Positions 32,667 through 44,306 of a stretch of DNA of 64,000 bases are shown one piece after another. Positions within the stretch are counted from its first letter, which is position 1, and each line of letters begins with the position of its first letter. The translations under genes were made by a program, and so were the position numbers. Location: contig UGUC01000002.1 of NCBI GenBank assembly GCA_900455155.1, forward strand, positions 2,437,012 to 2,501,011. Reading direction: 5' to 3'. The notes under the pieces are model-generated. The model was not told the DNA's origin, did no database searches, and worked only from the letters and a program-made list of their open reading frames with translations. This stretch comes from Providencia stuartii. GTDB taxonomy: Bacteria; Pseudomonadota; Gammaproteobacteria; Enterobacterales; Enterobacteriaceae.

Positions 32667-33293
32667 TTACGCTAAGTCACCCGCTACTAGCGGAACAAAA
32701 CGTACTTTTTCGACTACATTAGCATGATAATCATTCCCTCGGCGCGTAATTAGCTTCAGCGCTTGATCTTTATCCCCCACAGGCAGAACCAAACGCCCAC
32801 CTTCTTTTAATTGCTGTAGTAACCGAGGCGGAATTTCACTGGGTGCCGCCGTCACGATAATTGCATCAAAAGGCCCTTTAGATTGCCAGCCTTCCCAGCC
32901 ATCACCATGACGAGTGGAGATATTATGTAAATCAAGCTGCTTAAAACGACGTTTTGCCGTCCATTGCAAACTTTTTACCCTTTCAACAGAAAAAACATGT
33001 TTTGCAAGGTGCGCTAAAACAGCGGTTTGATAACCTGACCCTGTACCGATTTCTAATACATGATCTTCTGGCTTAATCGCCAGTAATGCAGTCATTTTTG
33101 CAACAATATAAGGTTGAGAGATAGTTTGCCCATAACCGATAGGTAATGGAATATTATCATAAGCCTTATGCGATAAGGCTTCGTCAACAAAGCGTTCACG
33201 AGGAACCTGTGACAAAGCATCTAACAGACGCTCATCGTGAATTCCCTGTTGGCGTAGTTGTGCCAAAAGTTCTTTCATGAGGCCTGTTCTCAT
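32667..33293 (-). CDS. pcm: Protein-L-isoaspartate O-methyltransferase Pcm, 208 aa
   Basis: SAM-dependent repair methyltransferase for isoaspartyl residues. Motif [34 protein letters not shown] upstream, and post-[19 protein letters not shown] 33293 overlaps the surE TGA (ATGA) and gives the 208 residues of the E. coli protein; ten upstream in-frame codons are inside surE and are unlikely to be used. About 240 bases to nlpD hold a probable nlpD promoter. Confidence 0.96.
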   Translation of the reverse strand: MRTGLMKELLAQLRQQGIHDERLLDALSQVPRERFVDEALSHKAYDNIPLPIGYGQTISQPYIVAKMTALLAIKPEDHVLEIGTGSGYQTAVLAHLAKHVFSVERVKSLQWTAKRRFKQLDLHNISTRHGDGWEGWQSKGPFDAIIVTAAPSEIPPRLLQQLKEGGRLVLPVGDKDQALKLITRRGNDYHANVVEKVRFVPLVAGDLA

Positions 33294-34052
33294 TTTACTT
33301 TCACTCCCGATTTTTCTAACCACTCTTCAACTAATGAATGTGCTTTATACGCTGTTAAGTCAACTTGTAATGGGGTAATTGAAACATAACCTTGTGATAC
33401 GGCTTCAAAATCAGTACCCGGCCCAGCATCACGGATCTCCCCTACAGGCCCTAGCCAATACAACATATTACCTTTAGGATCTTCAAGGTTGTAGACTTCT
33501 GAAGCAGCATGACGGCTACCACAGCGAGTGACTTTGATCCCTTTAACATCCTCATAAGGGATATCAGGAACGTTAATGTTTAGTATGTTACCTGCCCGTA
33601 AAGGGTTTTTATGTAATAACGCGAGAATATCACAGGTTATTTTTTGCAGCAGTTTCAAAATGGGTATCTCCATCCAATGAGACCGCAATTGAAGGTAACC
33701 CTAAGTGCCTCCCTTCCATCGCCGCAGCAACTGTCCCTGAATAGATCACATCATCACCTAAATTAGGCCCACAGTTAATTCCTGACACAACAATATCCGG
33801 TCGCGGCCTAATGACTTTATTCACACCAATGTAAACACAATCTGTTGGCGTACCTTCTTGTACAGAAAAGTCACCATTAGCAAGAGTTTGGATCCTTAAA
33901 GGTCTATCTAACGTTAATGCGTTCGATGCCCCACTACGGTTGCGATCAGGCGCGATCACTTGCACCTGATAATATTGACGTAAAGCGGCCGCCAATGTCT
34001 GGATCCCCGGTGCAGTCACACCATCGTCGTTACTCAATAATATCTTTAACAT
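33290..34052 (-). CDS. surE: 5'/3'-nucleotidase SurE; frame broken once
   Basis: Metal-dependent survival-protein nucleotidase. N-terminal metal site [16 protein letters not shown], then [15 protein letters not shown] and [21 protein letters not shown] 6-T run at 33640-33645 is one base too long (AAK then [14 protein letters not shown]), and repaired length is 253, the same as E. coli SurE. Start ATG 34052 lies within the truD 3' end (overlap 23 bases). Confidence 0.94.
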
Positions 34053-35085
34053 CGGCACTATCCTGATTAATGATTTCTCGCACCACGCTTGTTGCAAAGC
34101 TTCCTGAATTAAGGAAAAAATTGAGTTTTAATGTAGTCTGATCAATCCATTGCCATTGAAAATTTTGCGGTTTCACAATCATCGCTCTTCGTGTCGATGA
34201 GACGCGTTCGTTTTTCATCAGTGTCATCAAAGAGTAATAGCTTTCTAAGCTGTTGGTTTCAAAAACCAGTGCATCCTCTTGCGTACCTAATTCGCCATCA
34301 CCGGGCAAAGGCGCAGTGATACTCAATTCGCCAGAAGCAACACGCGCTTGCAAGGTAGGCAACTCTTCTGCCGTTGCAACAAACCAACTTCCACGCCCTG
34401 TTAGTTGTAGCGCATCACCAAGTAATACTTGGTTTATGGTTTGGTTTTCAATCCGTTCACTTGCAACATGGTTAAACATAGCACTACGTGCGGCAGATAA
34501 ATAGAAACTACGCTTATTACGTTCACGAACCGTAATTTCTTGGTTCGCCCAACGTAATGCTTGGGTTAAGTTTTGCCCATCACGGCCAAACCTTTGTTCC
34601 CCAAAATAATTCGGAATGCCTTGTTCTGCAACTTTCTGTAAACGAGCCTCAACATCCTCAGGTACTGAAATATCTCGGATCGTCAATTCAAACTGGTTGC
34701 CTTTCAATGTTCCAATACGTAACTTGCGTTTTTGTCTCGTTGTCGCGATGACTCTACAACCATCAAGCTGCCATAATGAAAAATCAGGCGTTTCTTTACC
34801 TGGCATTTGTAAACAAAACCACTGTTCAGTCACTGCATTACGGTCTTTTAAACCCGCATAGCTCACTGAACGAGCTGAAATTTTTGCAAATTTAGCTAAC
34901 TGTTCAGCCACAAATAATGTGTTGCAACCTGTTTTTTCAACGCGAACCATAACGTGTTCGCCTTCGCCGTCCAGTTCGAAGCCAAGATCTTCTTTGACAA
35001 TAAAATCTTCTGGCTGACTTTTTAGCTTACCTGTTGAGAGAGGTTTACCATGCAGGTACTGTACATTCATGAGTTTCATTACCAT
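34030..35085 (-). CDS. truD: tRNA pseudouridine(13) synthase TruD, 351 aa
   Basis: Catalyses pseudouridine 13 in tRNA-Glu. Conserved [19 protein letters not shown] start, catalytic Asp in [31 protein letters not shown] and [19 protein letters not shown]. Start at 35085 puts the YLHGKP motif at the same place as in E. coli; ATGs at 35079 and 35070 are alternatives. Overlaps ispF upstream and surE downstream, so the genes are coupled. Confidence 0.96.
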   Translation of the reverse strand: MVMKLMNVQYLHGKPLSTGKLKSQPEDFIVKEDLGFELDGEGEHVMVRVEKTGCNTLFVAEQLAKFAKISARSVSYAGLKDRNAVTEQWFCLQMPGKETPDFSLWQLDGCRVIATTRQKRKLRIGTLKGNQFELTIRDISVPEDVEARLQKVAEQGIPNYFGEQRFGRDGQNLTQALRWANQEITVRERNKRSFYLSAARSAMFNHVASERIENQTINQVLLGDALQLTGRGSWFVATAEELPTLQARVASGELSITAPLPGDGELGTQEDALVFETNSLESYYSLMTLMKNERVSSTRRAMIVKPQNFQWQWIDQTTLKLNFFLNSGSFATSVVREIINQDSADVKDIIE

Positions 35086-35557
35086 TATCTTTCACTAACA
35101 GCACTACCGCCGCACATGCAATGCCCTCTTTACGCCCAACAAACCCCAATTGCTCGGTTGTTGTTGCTTTGACATTAATATCATCCATGTGACATTCAAG
35201 ATCTTCAGCAATATTGACGCGCATTTGCGGGATATGTGGCAACATTTTTGGTGCTTGAGCCATAATAGTGACATCAATATTTCCAATGCTGTAGCCTTTT
35301 TCTCGAACATGGCAGTAAGCTTTTTTTAGCAATATGCGGCTATCTGCACCTTTGTATGCAGGGTCGGTATCAGGGAAGAGCTTACCAATATCACCAAGTG
35401 CTGCTGCACCTAAAATAGCATCTGTTACTGCGTGTAATACCACATCACCGTCAGAGTGTGCCAATAAACCGTGTTCATAAGGGATACGGACACCACCAAT
35501 AATGATAGGACCATCACCGCCGAACTTATGCACATCAAAACCGTGCCCAATTCTCAT
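35045..35557 (-). CDS. ispF: 2-C-methyl-D-erythritol 2,4-cyclodiphosphate synthase IspF, 170 aa
   Basis: MEP pathway enzyme forming MEcPP. Zinc ligands in [11 protein letters not shown] and [40 protein letters not shown] is the flexible substrate loop. Eleven residues longer than the usual 159 because the frame runs past LLVKDNG into truD ([12 protein letters not shown]), giving a 41-base overlap. Start at 35557 is standard ([10 protein letters not shown]). Confidence 0.96.
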   Translation of the reverse strand: MRIGHGFDVHKFGGDGPIIIGGVRIPYEHGLLAHSDGDVVLHAVTDAILGAAALGDIGKLFPDTDPAYKGADSRILLKKAYCHVREKGYSIGNIDVTIMAQAPKMLPHIPQMRVNIAEDLECHMDDINVKATTTEQLGFVGRKEGIACAAVVLLVKDNGNETHECTVPAW

Positions 35558-35569
35558 TATTTATTCCTT

Positions 35570-36292
35570 TTATTTCATTCTAGAAAGATAAAATTCCGCC
35601 AGTGCCAGATCTTCTGGTCGAGTCACTTTCAGGTTATCAGAACGTCCTGAAACTAATACAGGTTGATAGCCGCAATATTCAAGTGCAGAGGCTTCATCTG
35701 TGATAACCGCATTCTCTTTCAAAGCTTTACTTAAGCAATCTCGCAATAACAACAAAGGGAAAAATTGTGGGGTCAATGCATGCCATAAGGCTTCCCGCTC
35801 CACTGTATGATCGATGAGATCAGAAGCTTTTCGGCTCCGTTTCATGGTATCCCTGACCGGAGCTGCCAAGATCCCTCCACAACAATTTTTTGTTGATAAT
35901 TGAATAATTTTATTTAAATCGTCTTGATGCAAACAGGGGCGTGCCGCATCGTGCACTAATACCCACTTATTATGCATATTGCCGTCTTGGGCTAAAAAGT
36001 CTAACCCTGCTAATACCGAATCTGCTCGCTCTTTGCCACCTTCAACTGTCGTCACGCGTGAATCTTGCGCAATATCAAGCTTAGCAAAATAGTCGTCATC
36101 AGGACTCAACACGATAACAACACTGGCAACATGAGGATTCAATAGCAATGCATTAATTGTATGCTCAATGATAGTTTTCCCTGCAACCTGCAAGTACTGT
36201 TTTGGGCAATCGGCCTTCATACGACTACCAATACCTGCCGCGGGAATTATCGCAACCACTTGCGAATCTACCCCAATTATTGAGTTATTCAT
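35570..36292 (-). CDS. ispD: 2-C-methyl-D-erythritol 4-phosphate cytidylyltransferase IspD, 240 aa
   Basis: MEP pathway CTP-dependent transferase. N-terminal nucleotide loop [40 protein letters not shown], and the C-terminal [20 protein letters not shown]. Twelve bases upstream of ispF; the two act at successive stages of the pathway (with IspE between). Intact. Confidence 0.96.
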   Translation of the reverse strand: MNNSIIGVDSQVVAIIPAAGIGSRMKADCPKQYLQVAGKTIIEHTINALLLNPHVASVVIVLSPDDDYFAKLDIAQDSRVTTVEGGKERADSVLAGLDFLAQDGNMHNKWVLVHDAARPCLHQDDLNKIIQLSTKNCCGGILAAPVRDTMKRSRKASDLIDHTVEREALWHALTPQFFPLLLLRDCLSKALKENAVITDEASALEYCGYQPVLVSGRSDNLKVTRPEDLALAEFYLSRMK

Positions 36293-36360
36293 TATGTTGG
36301 ATCTTACATTGAAATTAATGACCGATAGATATAACAGATTATAAAAGAGTTTATAACTTA

Positions 36361-36660
36361 TTAATTTTTAGATTCTTTTTGGTTATTACTCTCTTTTACC
36401 ATTCTATAAAATGATTCACCAGGTTTGATCATTCCAAGCTCTGTACGGGCACGCTCTTCAATAGCATCTTGACCATCGTTCAAGTCATTAATTTCAGCAA
36501 ATAGCTGCTCATTACGCACTTTTAAGCGAGAATTGATAATTTCTTGCGCCGCAACATCGTCTTTGACTCGGACGTAATCGTGAATGCCATTTTTCCCTAA
36601 CCATAGAGAATATTGTGTCCAAGCCAATACGGCGATTAATAGAAGCGTTAATTTGCCCAT
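36361..36660 (-). CDS. ftsB: Cell division protein FtsB, 99 aa
   Basis: Bitopic divisome protein of the FtsQBL complex. Short N-terminus, one membrane helix ([20 protein letters not shown]), then a coiled coil ([20 protein letters not shown]) and the conserved [20 protein letters not shown]. First gene of the ftsB-ispD-ispF-truD-surE-pcm run. Confidence 0.95.
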   Translation of the reverse strand: MGKLTLLLIAVLAWTQYSLWLGKNGIHDYVRVKDDVAAQEIINSRLKVRNEQLFAEINDLNDGQDAIEERARTELGMIKPGESFYRMVKESNNQKESKN

Positions 36661-37059
36661 TTTGCCCCCTGAAATGATTAGCTAATCATCCCATAACTGA
36701 GCTCATGACGCTACTATGAAGAAAGTAATGTCATAAAAGTAAGTAAAAATTACCGGTTAAATGGCTAAATTTTACTCAAATTAATGTTAACAATATGTCC
36801 TTTGTTTAATTTCTCATCCAGAATCAAATCTTATCTCTATGCCTATCATCAAACTATTACCTAACTGAGTAAAATTCACCAACGAAAACACGAGCCTTCA
36901 TGCAAAATATTTTGCACTTATGTAACGCCACTATAGAAGACCAAGACTAACCCAAGTGGGTCTTATGTTCAGGAAAGCTAAGGGGAAATGACAGATGAAC
37001 GTGAAGAGATGTTACTGAAAATCGCGTCTATCCAGTAACATCATCTCATGAAGAATAGT
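36661..37059. other. Intergenic region between ftsB and cysC
   Basis: Both flanking genes are on the minus strand, so this holds the ftsB promoter and the end of the cys operon transcript. An inverted repeat GATGTTACTG (37008-37017) / CAGTAACATC (37033-37042) starts 18 bases after the cysC stop and may be its terminator, without a T run. No gene seen in the rest. Confidence 0.5.
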
Positions 37060-37668
37060 TTAAATCTTAATCACTTGTTGATGAGTTAACAGATGAATAA
37101 TCCTTGTCACCGAGTCGTTGATAGGCTGTAAACCATCAAGCCGTAACTCGGGTTTTAGCGGCTCTTGGTAAGGAGAATCGATCCCCGTAAACTGTTTAAT
37201 TTTTCCTGCTCTGGCCTGTTTATAAAGCCCTTTAGGATCGCGCTGTTCACACACTTCTACGGGGGTTGCTACGTAAAGCTCAAAAAATTGATTTTCTTCA
37301 AATAGGTCACGAACACGCGCTCTATCTGCCTGATAAGGCGATATAAAAGCCGTTGCGACGATTAGGCCTGCATCGACCATCAATTTAGCTACTTCACCAA
37401 TCCGGCGGATATTTTCTTGTCTATCCGCCTCGCTAAACCCTAAATCACCACATAAACCATGACGTACATTATCACCATCAAGCAGATAGGTTTTTATTCC
37501 CATCGCGGCTAAAGCTTGCTCAGTCGCTCCCGCTAATGTCGATTTACCTGATCCTGATAACCCTGTAAACCACAATACCGCGCCTTTATGCCCATTTGCC
37601 GCTTCTCTAACTTGCCGAGTGACGGGATGATCGTGCCAAACAATATGATTATCCGTTAGCGCCATCAT
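37060..37668 (-). CDS. cysC: Adenylyl-sulfate kinase CysC, 202 aa
   Basis: Phosphorylates APS to PAPS. Walker [37 protein letters not shown], and [18 protein letters not shown] 37668 is chosen: it lies two bases after the cysN stop with GGTGGAAAATAAAC as ribosome binding region; the 12 upstream codons overlap cysN. Last gene of cysGDNC. Confidence 0.96.
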   Translation of the reverse strand: MMALTDNHIVWHDHPVTRQVREAANGHKGAVLWFTGLSGSGKSTLAGATEQALAAMGIKTYLLDGDNVRHGLCGDLGFSEADRQENIRRIGEVAKLMVDAGLIVATAFISPYQADRARVRDLFEENQFFELYVATPVEVCEQRDPKGLYKQARAGKIKQFTGIDSPYQEPLKPELRLDGLQPINDSVTRIIHLLTHQQVIKI

Positions 37669-37670
37669 GT

Positions 37671-39113
37671 TTATTTTCCACCGAGTAAATCGCGCGCTCC
37701 CCAATGAGGGAAATGGCGTCGAATCAATTTATTGAGTTCAATTTCAAACTCGCTAAAGTTATCTTTTTGCTCAATAAACTGTCCGGTAACCTCACGTACT
37801 AAGCCGGCTCCCGCAGTAACATTCGTGAGCCTATCAATTAGGATCATGCCACCTGTATCAGCATTGTGTTGATAGTTATCTAATAATAGTGGCTCATCAA
37901 AAGAGAACTCCACCAGCCCAATACCATTAAGCGGCAGTTCAGTAGCGACCTTTTGTGTTAAGTTATTAACATCGACTTGATAGTGAATATTTTCAACTTT
38001 GGCGCGACTTCTTTTGCCCGCGATTTTGATATCCAACTGTTGCCCTTGAACAAGTGGCTGCTCCGACATCCAAACCACATCAATCAAGGCATGATGAGTG
38101 CTCTGCAACGTATCGTTTTCTGCAACAATTAAATCTCCACGGCTAATATCAATCTCATCTTCTAACACTAATGTGATTGCTTCCCCCGGAACAGCAAACT
38201 GCAAAGCACCATCGAATGTAATGATATCTTTAACTTTAGAGACTTGACCCGATGGTAATGCTTTAACAGATTGACCGATACTCACAATCCCTGAAGATAA
38301 GGTTCCACTATAGCCTCTAAAGTCCAAGTTTGGCCGATTCACATATTGGATCGGGAAGCGTAATGCCTGCTCTGAGGCTTTTTGCTGGACTTGAACATTT
38401 TCTAAAATGTGTAGTAGCGTTTCACCTTGATACCATGGAATATTTTGGCTTTTGTTAACAATATTATCGCCATCAAGAGCAGAAATCGGTACAAACCAAA
38501 CATTCAGATCAACAGGTAATTCGGTAGCAAATTTTTGGTAGTCTTGCTTAATTTTTTCGAAGACTGCTTCACTGTAATCCACTAAATCCATCTTATTAAC
38601 TGCCACAATTAAGTGACGGATACCCAGCAGTGTACTAATAAAACTGTGACGTCGAGTTTGCTCTTGAACTCCTTTTCGAGCATCGATCAACAAAATAGAC
38701 AGTGAGCAAGTTGAGGCGCCTGTCGCCATGTTACGCGTATATTGTTCATGGCCCGGCGTATCCGCAATAATAAATTTGCGCTTTTGGGTCGAAAAATAGC
38801 GGTAAGCGACATCAATCGTAATACCTTGTTCACGCTCCGCAGCAAGGCCATCCACCAGCAATGCTAAATCTAATTTTTCTCCTTGTGTGCCTATACGCTT
38901 ACTGTCATTTTGCAACACAGAAAGTTGATCTTCATAAATTTGTCGAGTGTCATGTAATAAGCGACCAATCAGGGTACTTTTACCATCATCAACATTGCCA
39001 CAGGTTAGAAAGCGTAATAGCCCTTTGTGTTGCTGTGCTAATAAGTAGCCTTCAACTCCACCTTGTTGCTTAATTTGTTCCGCAATAATTTCGTTGTATG
39101 CTAAATCTGCCAT
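37671..39113 (-). CDS. cysN: Sulfate adenylyltransferase subunit 1 (GTPase) CysN, 480 aa
   Basis: GTPase driving ATP sulfurylase with CysD. G1 [18 protein letters not shown]3 [16 protein letters not shown]4 VNKMDLVDY, followed by EF-Tu-like beta barrels. Not fused to CysC. Eleven bases after cysD. Intact. Confidence 0.97.
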   Translation of the reverse strand: MADLAYNEIIAEQIKQQGGVEGYLLAQQHKGLLRFLTCGNVDDGKSTLIGRLLHDTRQIYEDQLSVLQNDSKRIGTQGEKLDLALLVDGLAAEREQGITIDVAYRYFSTQKRKFIIADTPGHEQYTRNMATGASTCSLSILLIDARKGVQEQTRRHSFISTLLGIRHLIVAVNKMDLVDYSEAVFEKIKQDYQKFATELPVDLNVWFVPISALDGDNIVNKSQNIPWYQGETLLHILENVQVQQKASEQALRFPIQYVNRPNLDFRGYSGTLSSGIVSIGQSVKALPSGQVSKVKDIITFDGALQFAVPGEAITLVLEDEIDISRGDLIVAENDTLQSTHHALIDVVWMSEQPLVQGQQLDIKIAGKRSRAKVENIHYQVDVNNLTQKVATELPLNGIGLVEFSFDEPLLLDNYQHNADTGGMILIDRLTNVTAGAGLVREVTGQFIEQKDNFSEFEIELNKLIRRHFPHWGARDLLGGK

Positions 39114-39124
39114 AACGTTTCCCC

Positions 39125-40033
39125 TTAAAAATACCCTTGACGCTTCTTTAGCTCCATTGATGCAGCTTGGTCACTATCGATTAACCGACCTTGACGTTCA
39201 CTCGTCGTGGATATCAGCATCTCTTCGATAATTTCAGGTAAGGTCTCTGCCTGTGATTCAACAGCCCCCGTTAATGGCCAGCACCCTAGCGTCCGAAAAC
39301 GCACTTTTCGCTTCGCAATCACTTCACCCGCTTTTAAATCTATACGGTCATCATCTACCATCAATAGTGTGCCATCCCGCTCTAATACAGGGCGCTCTTT
39401 TGCAAAATAGAGAGGCACAATATCGATATTTTCTAAGTAGATATATTGCCAAATATCCAGTTCTGTCCAGTTGGATAGTGGGAAGACGCGAATGCTCTCG
39501 CCTTTATTAATTTGCCCATTATAGTTATGCCATAATTCAGGGCGTTGATTTTTAGGATCCCAACGGTGTGAACGGTCTCTGAAAGAGTATATTCTCTCTT
39601 TTGCGCGTGATTTTTCTTCATCACGCCTTGCCCCCCCAAATGCTGCATCGAAACCATATTTATCCAGCGCTTGTTTTAAACCTTCCGTTTTCATAATGTC
39701 TGTATGCTTTGCGCTACCATGTATAAAGGGATTGATACCAAGCGCCTCCCCTTCTGGATTCCGGTAAACTAGGAGTTCGAAACCATAGTTTTTCGCCGTT
39801 TTATCACGAAATTCATACATTTCACGAAATTTCCACCCTGTATCCACATGTAATAATGGAAATGGCAATTTACCTGGATAAAAAGCCTTACGCGCTAAAT
39901 GCAACATAACGGATGAATCTTTGCCTATTGAATAAAGCATCACTGGATTTGCAAATTCAGCAGCCACTTCACGTAAAATATGAATACTTTCAGCTTCCAA
40001 CTGCTGCAAATGGGTCAATCGTTTTTCATTCAT
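39125..40033 (-). CDS. cysD: Sulfate adenylyltransferase subunit 2 CysD, 302 aa
   Basis: Catalytic N-type ATP pyrophosphatase subunit of ATP sulfurylase: PP-loop [40 protein letters not shown], and [12 protein letters not shown]. Fifteen bases after cysG. Intact 302 residues, as in E. coli. Confidence 0.97.
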   Translation of the reverse strand: MNEKRLTHLQQLEAESIHILREVAAEFANPVMLYSIGKDSSVMLHLARKAFYPGKLPFPLLHVDTGWKFREMYEFRDKTAKNYGFELLVYRNPEGEALGINPFIHGSAKHTDIMKTEGLKQALDKYGFDAAFGGARRDEEKSRAKERIYSFRDRSHRWDPKNQRPELWHNYNGQINKGESIRVFPLSNWTELDIWQYIYLENIDIVPLYFAKERPVLERDGTLLMVDDDRIDLKAGEVIAKRKVRFRTLGCWPLTGAVESQAETLPEIIEEMLISTTSERQGRLIDSDQAASMELKKRQGYF

Positions 40034-40048
40034 GATGGCCTCCTTCTA

Positions 40049-41466
40049 TTAAGCCAATTCCAGCACGGCTGAACGCCATCTGTTTTCCACGACTTGATGA
40101 CCAAACCAAGCTAACTGTTGATGTAATGCGACGACTTCACCAATCACTAATAAAGCAGGCGAAGGCGCTTTTTGCGCAAGTGCTTCTAATTCATGCAACT
40201 GACCACTAAGCACTTGCTGGTTACTGCGTGTACCACAACCGATGACTGCCACAGGGGTTTCTGGGGGAGCGCCCAAAATAAATCAATTGTTTACTAATGC
40301 TATCCGCCTTTACCGTTCCCATATAAATGGCTAAGGTTTGATGACCTCTAGCCAAAGCTGGCCAATCTAATTCATTCCCATCATTCTTACAGTGCCCTGT
40401 GATAAACGTGACACTTTGAGAATGTTCACGGTGCGTCAAAGGGATCCCCGCATACGCTGTCGCACCAATCGCTGCTGTAATACCGGGAACCACTTGAAAA
40501 GGAATACCTGCGGCGGCAGCCACTTCAAGCTCCTCGCCACCTCGACCAAAAATAAAGGGGTCACCACCTTTTAAACGTACGACTTTTTTCCCCTGTTTCG
40601 CTAGTTTGACAATTAACGAATTGGTCTCTTCTTGGGGGAACTGAATGACGATGAGCTCGCTTTCCAACACAAATTTTGTCTGCATCACGCCGTGCTAAAT
40701 CAAGCACTTCCTCACTAACAAGGTTGTCGTATAAAACAACATCTGCATTTTGCAAAACTTGCAGACCTTTTAATGTTAATAGCCCTGCGTCTCCGGGGCC
40801 TGCGCCAACAAGGGTCAGCTCCCCGCTAGTATCTTGTTCATACAGTTGTTTCTCTAACTGCTGCTCTGCTTGTGAAAGTTGGCCTTTTCAACCAATGAGG
40901 CAAAGTGACCATTAAAGCTTTTTTTCCCAAAAACGTTTGCGCTCACGCATGCTGGTAATAGACTCTTTCACCTTTTCGCGCCAGCGCCCTGCTATCTCAG
41001 CCATCTGGGCCTAGTGAATGTGGTAGCATCCCTTCCAGTTTTTTCGGCGTAATAAACGAGCAAGTACGGGAGCCGTTCCCCCCGATGAAATAGCAACAAC
41101 GACAGGGTCTCTATCGATGATGAAGGCACAATGAAAGAGCATAGCGGCTTTTCATCAACCACATTTACAAAGGGTGTGTTGAGACTCCGCATCATGAAAA
41201 ACTTTCTCATTCAATGAGGGATTATCAGTTGCAGCGATCACCAAATATGCCTTCTCAATATGTGCAGAGTGATACTCACCTTTAATCCACTCAAATGCAT
41301 TTTGCTCATAAAGGCGCTGTAAGAGTGGGTTTAATGTCGGAGAAATGACGACAAGCGCGGCATTAGCTTTAAGCAATAGCTCTGCTTTGCGTGCTGCAAC
41401 ATCGCCGCCGCCAACTAGCACAGCTTTGCGGGATCGAAGATCCACAAATAACGGTAAATATTCCAT
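40049..41466 (-). CDS. cysG: Siroheme synthase CysG (multifunctional); frame broken about eight times
   Basis: Makes siroheme from uroporphyrinogen III for CysI. The N-terminal dehydrogenase/ferrochelatase part begins [20 protein letters not shown]; the C-terminal methyltransferase has [36 protein letters not shown] and [16 protein letters not shown]. All pieces are present in order, about 471 residues. Breaks, read on the plus strand: 40263-40267 (G run), 40634-40638 (G run), 40885-40888 (T run), 40919-40925 (T run), 41007-41009 (G run), 41039-41044 (T run), near 41116-41122, and 41164-41166 (T run). No nonsense substitutions. It heads cysGDNC. The density is the highest in the window. Confidence 0.88.
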
Positions 41467-41781
41467 CTTGCTCTTCCGGTGTTATATCACTTTTTTATGA
41501 CAACCATTTAAATTGACTATATGGCGTGCAAGTTGGGTTATGAAATGCCAAAAATTCATTAGATGTAACGCAAAGGAATAAGTCAGCCTAATGAGTTATG
41601 AAGAAGAAATACTCATAATGGCATCAAAGGCAAAACGCGGATTTCACGGACTAAGATAAGTATTGATCGCTTCTTTTCTACAGATGCCTTGAAAAAAATG
41701 AGTTAGACTAAGCACATAAATAGAAAATAAATATAAATGACTAAGCCTTTATAAGTATTTAGCTAATTAAGACAAAACATT
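41467..41781. other. Divergent promoter region of cysG and treR
   Basis: 315 bases with no ORF. It must contain the promoter of the cysGDNC operon, where CysB control is expected from other enterobacteria, and that of treR. I could not identify a specific site. Confidence 0.5.
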
Positions 41782-42747
41782 ATGATAAAAACGGATAAAA
41801 AGAAACTCACCATTAATGATATTGCAAAGCTATGTGGCGTAGGTAAATCAACAGTTTCAAGGGTGATTAATCAAGACCCAATGGTTAATGAAGAGACTCG
41901 GCAAAAAGTTAATCAAATAATTGAAAAATATCAATTTACTCCCTCAAAATCTGCCCGTGCAATGCGAGGCTATTCAAACCGCTCTTTCGGCATCATCATG
42001 ACGCGTTTAGATTCTTACGCTGAAAACCAAGCAGTCAGTTCCATGCTACCTATTTTCTATCAAAATAATATCGACCCTATTATTTTAGAGAGTCAATTTA
42101 AACCGGAAAAAGTTGAGGAACATTTAAAAATGCTTGCTCGCCAAAAGGTTGATGGGATTGTCTTTTTTGCTTTTTCAGGCATTGATATCAATAAGCTCTC
42201 CAATTGGAAACAAAAAATGGTTGTTATTGCGCGACCATTAGAAGGTTTTGTCTCTATTTGTCACGATGATGAAAGTGCGGTTAAAAACCTTATGCACTAT
42301 TTTCATAAACAAAAAAATTACCAACAAATAAGTTATATCGGGATCAATGTTCACGATGAAACAACGGGCCTACTTCGTTACCAATCTTATCTACACTATT
42401 GTCAGCAGCAAGGTTTAACCCCTCACGCACAATTAGGTGAACTTAATTACCAAAGTGGCTATATGCTTGCTAAAGAGATCTTAACCACATCACCACAAGC
42501 CATACTGTGCGCAACAGACTCATTAGCATTTGGTGTACAAAAATACTTATCCGAACAAAACATGAATCATATCGATGTGGCCTGTATTGGGCGAAATGAT
42601 TTATTGGCCTTTTTATTTCCTCAAACCAAATTCTACCGTTTAGGCTTTAGAGAGAGTGGGAAAGAGGCTGCTAATATATTGATTAAAATGGCAAAAGAAG
42701 ATGTTCCGCCACAAAAAATCATTATCTCCAGTGATAAATTAAATTAA
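41782..42747 (+). CDS. treR: Trehalose operon repressor TreR, LacI family, 321 aa
   Basis: LacI-type HTH at the N-terminus (INDIAKLCGVGKSTVSRVIN) and hinge (FTPSKSARAMRGYSN), followed by a periplasmic-binding-like sensor domain. Similar along its length to E. coli TreR (for example SARAMRG, MTRLDSYAENQAV, LCATDSLAFG), which senses trehalose-6-phosphate. Precedes treB in the same direction with a TreR-type operator between them. Confidence 0.92.
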   Translation: MIKTDKKKLTINDIAKLCGVGKSTVSRVINQDPMVNEETRQKVNQIIEKYQFTPSKSARAMRGYSNRSFGIIMTRLDSYAENQAVSSMLPIFYQNNIDPIILESQFKPEKVEEHLKMLARQKVDGIVFFAFSGIDINKLSNWKQKMVVIARPLEGFVSICHDDESAVKNLMHYFHKQKNYQQISYIGINVHDETTGLLRYQSYLHYCQQQGLTPHAQLGELNYQSGYMLAKEILTTSPQAILCATDSLAFGVQKYLSEQNMNHIDVACIGRNDLLAFLFPQTKFYRLGFRESGKEAANILIKMAKEDVPPQKIIISSDKLN

Positions 42748-42794
42748 TAACTTAAGAAAATAATTATTATTACTTGTGATCATCGTCTAGTTAT

Positions 42795-42806
42795 GGGAAC
42801 GTTCCC
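42795..42806. promoter_or_regulatory. TreR operator upstream of treB
   Basis: GGGAACGTTCCC, a perfect 12-base palindrome of the LacI/TreR type, 63 bases before the treB start. The E. coli tre operator has the same core as I remember it. Confidence 0.8.
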
Positions 42807-42868
42807 GTTCAAATAATGCAAATAAGGATATATATTAAAAAAAACATAACTACGATGAGAAAATAAAT

Positions 42869-44281
42869 ATGCCTAGTGCCAAAGATTTAAAGGCCATTGA
42901 AGAGCTTATTGCACTGATTGGCGGTAAAAATAATATTATTAGTGTTTCTCACTGCTTAACAAGGCTGCGCTTTGTTCTTAATGACCCTAATATCGCAGAA
43001 ATAGATAAAATAAAACAAATCCCTTTTGTTAAGGGGTGTTTTAATAATGCCGGACAGTTCCAAGTTATTATTGGTGTCGATGTTGACCACTATTATCAAA
43101 TTCTTTCAAAGCATCTTGAGTTAGAAACAAAAAGTAAAGATGAAGTAAAGTCTGACGCCAAAAAAAATATGAGTTTTTGGCAAAGGCTTATCGCAAATTT
43201 GGCAGAAATATTCGTACCACTATTACCTATTTTAATTTGTGGTGGTTTACTTTTAGGTTTGCGTAACGTTATTGGTGAGATGCCTGTATCGGATAATAAA
43301 CCTTTAACCTATTTTTATCCTTGGTTAAAGCCTATTTATGGTTACCTTGCGAAGCAATATTCCACTTTTTACCTGTTAGCATCTGCTGGTCTGCAACTAA
43401 AAAGATGGGGGGTACCCCAGCCCTAGGTTTAGTATTAGGGATCACTTTAGTTTCTCCTCAGCTAATGAATGCCTATAATTTAGGCTCACAAATCCCTGAT
43501 GTTTGGAACTTTGGGCTGTTTACAATTGAGAAAGTCGGTTATCAGGCGCAAGTCATCCCTTCTATCTTAGCAGGTTTATTCCTCGGCTGGTTTGAGACCC
43601 GTTTACGCCGTTACATTCCCGATTATTTAAAATTGGTTATTGTTCCAATCGTCACATTGATTATCTCAGTCTTCGTCGCACACGTTATTTTAGGCCCTAT
43701 TGGCAGAAGCATTGGCAATGGTATTGCCGAAGTCATCAAGCTATTAATGCTAGGTGACTTTGCGCCTATTGGCTCAGCTATCTTCGGTTTTTTCTACTCA
43801 CCAATGGTGATCACAGGGTTACATCACACAACCTTAGCGATCGACTTACAGATGACTCAAAGTTACGGCGGCACCCCTATTTGGCCTATTATCGCATTAT
43901 CAAATATTGCCCAAGCTTCAGCGGTTGTCGGTATCATTATTGTGAGCCGTAAAGCAAATGAACATGAAATTACTATCCCAGCCGCTATTTCAGCCTATTT
44001 AGGTGTAACAGAGCCGGCTATGTATGGTGTTAACCTAAAAATATGGCTTCCCTATGCTATGTGCGATGGTTGGTGCTTCACTCGCAGGACTGATTTGTGG
44101 TTTAAACCATGTTCTATCTAATGGTATTGGCGTGGGTGGTTTACCTGGCATTTTATCGATACAACCAACTTATTGGTTAGTTTACCTGTTCGCTATGGTC
44201 GTCGCCGTTGTCGTTCCCATTGCATTAACCGTTATCGCCTATCGCTATAAAGAAAGAAAAGGCACGCTACAAGCTAATTAA
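42869..44281 (+). CDS. treB: Trehalose-specific PTS enzyme IIBC, TreB; frame broken twice
   Basis: Imports trehalose as trehalose-6-phosphate. EIIB domain with phospho-Cys in SVSHCLTRLRFVLND, then the EIIC membrane domain (EIFVPLLPILICGGLLLGLR; TTLAIDLQMTQSYGGTP; GVTEPAMYGVNLK). Near 43348, between KPIYGYL and EAIFHFLPVSICW, ten bases are missing relative to E. coli (WLIG there). A 5-A run at 44037-44041 has one base too many. Adding ten and removing one gives 473 residues, the E. coli TreB length. The deletion is not a homopolymer slip, so loss of function is possible. Confidence 0.88.
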
Positions 44282-44306
44282 TATATCATCAAATTTAAGG
44301 TTTATT

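Noticed and set aside
40049..41466. Programmed frameshifting as explanation of the broken cysG, nlpD or C-S lyase frames
   Set aside because: The breaks are many, go in both directions, occur in different kinds of runs, and lack stimulators or slippery heptamers. Base-length errors explain them more simply.
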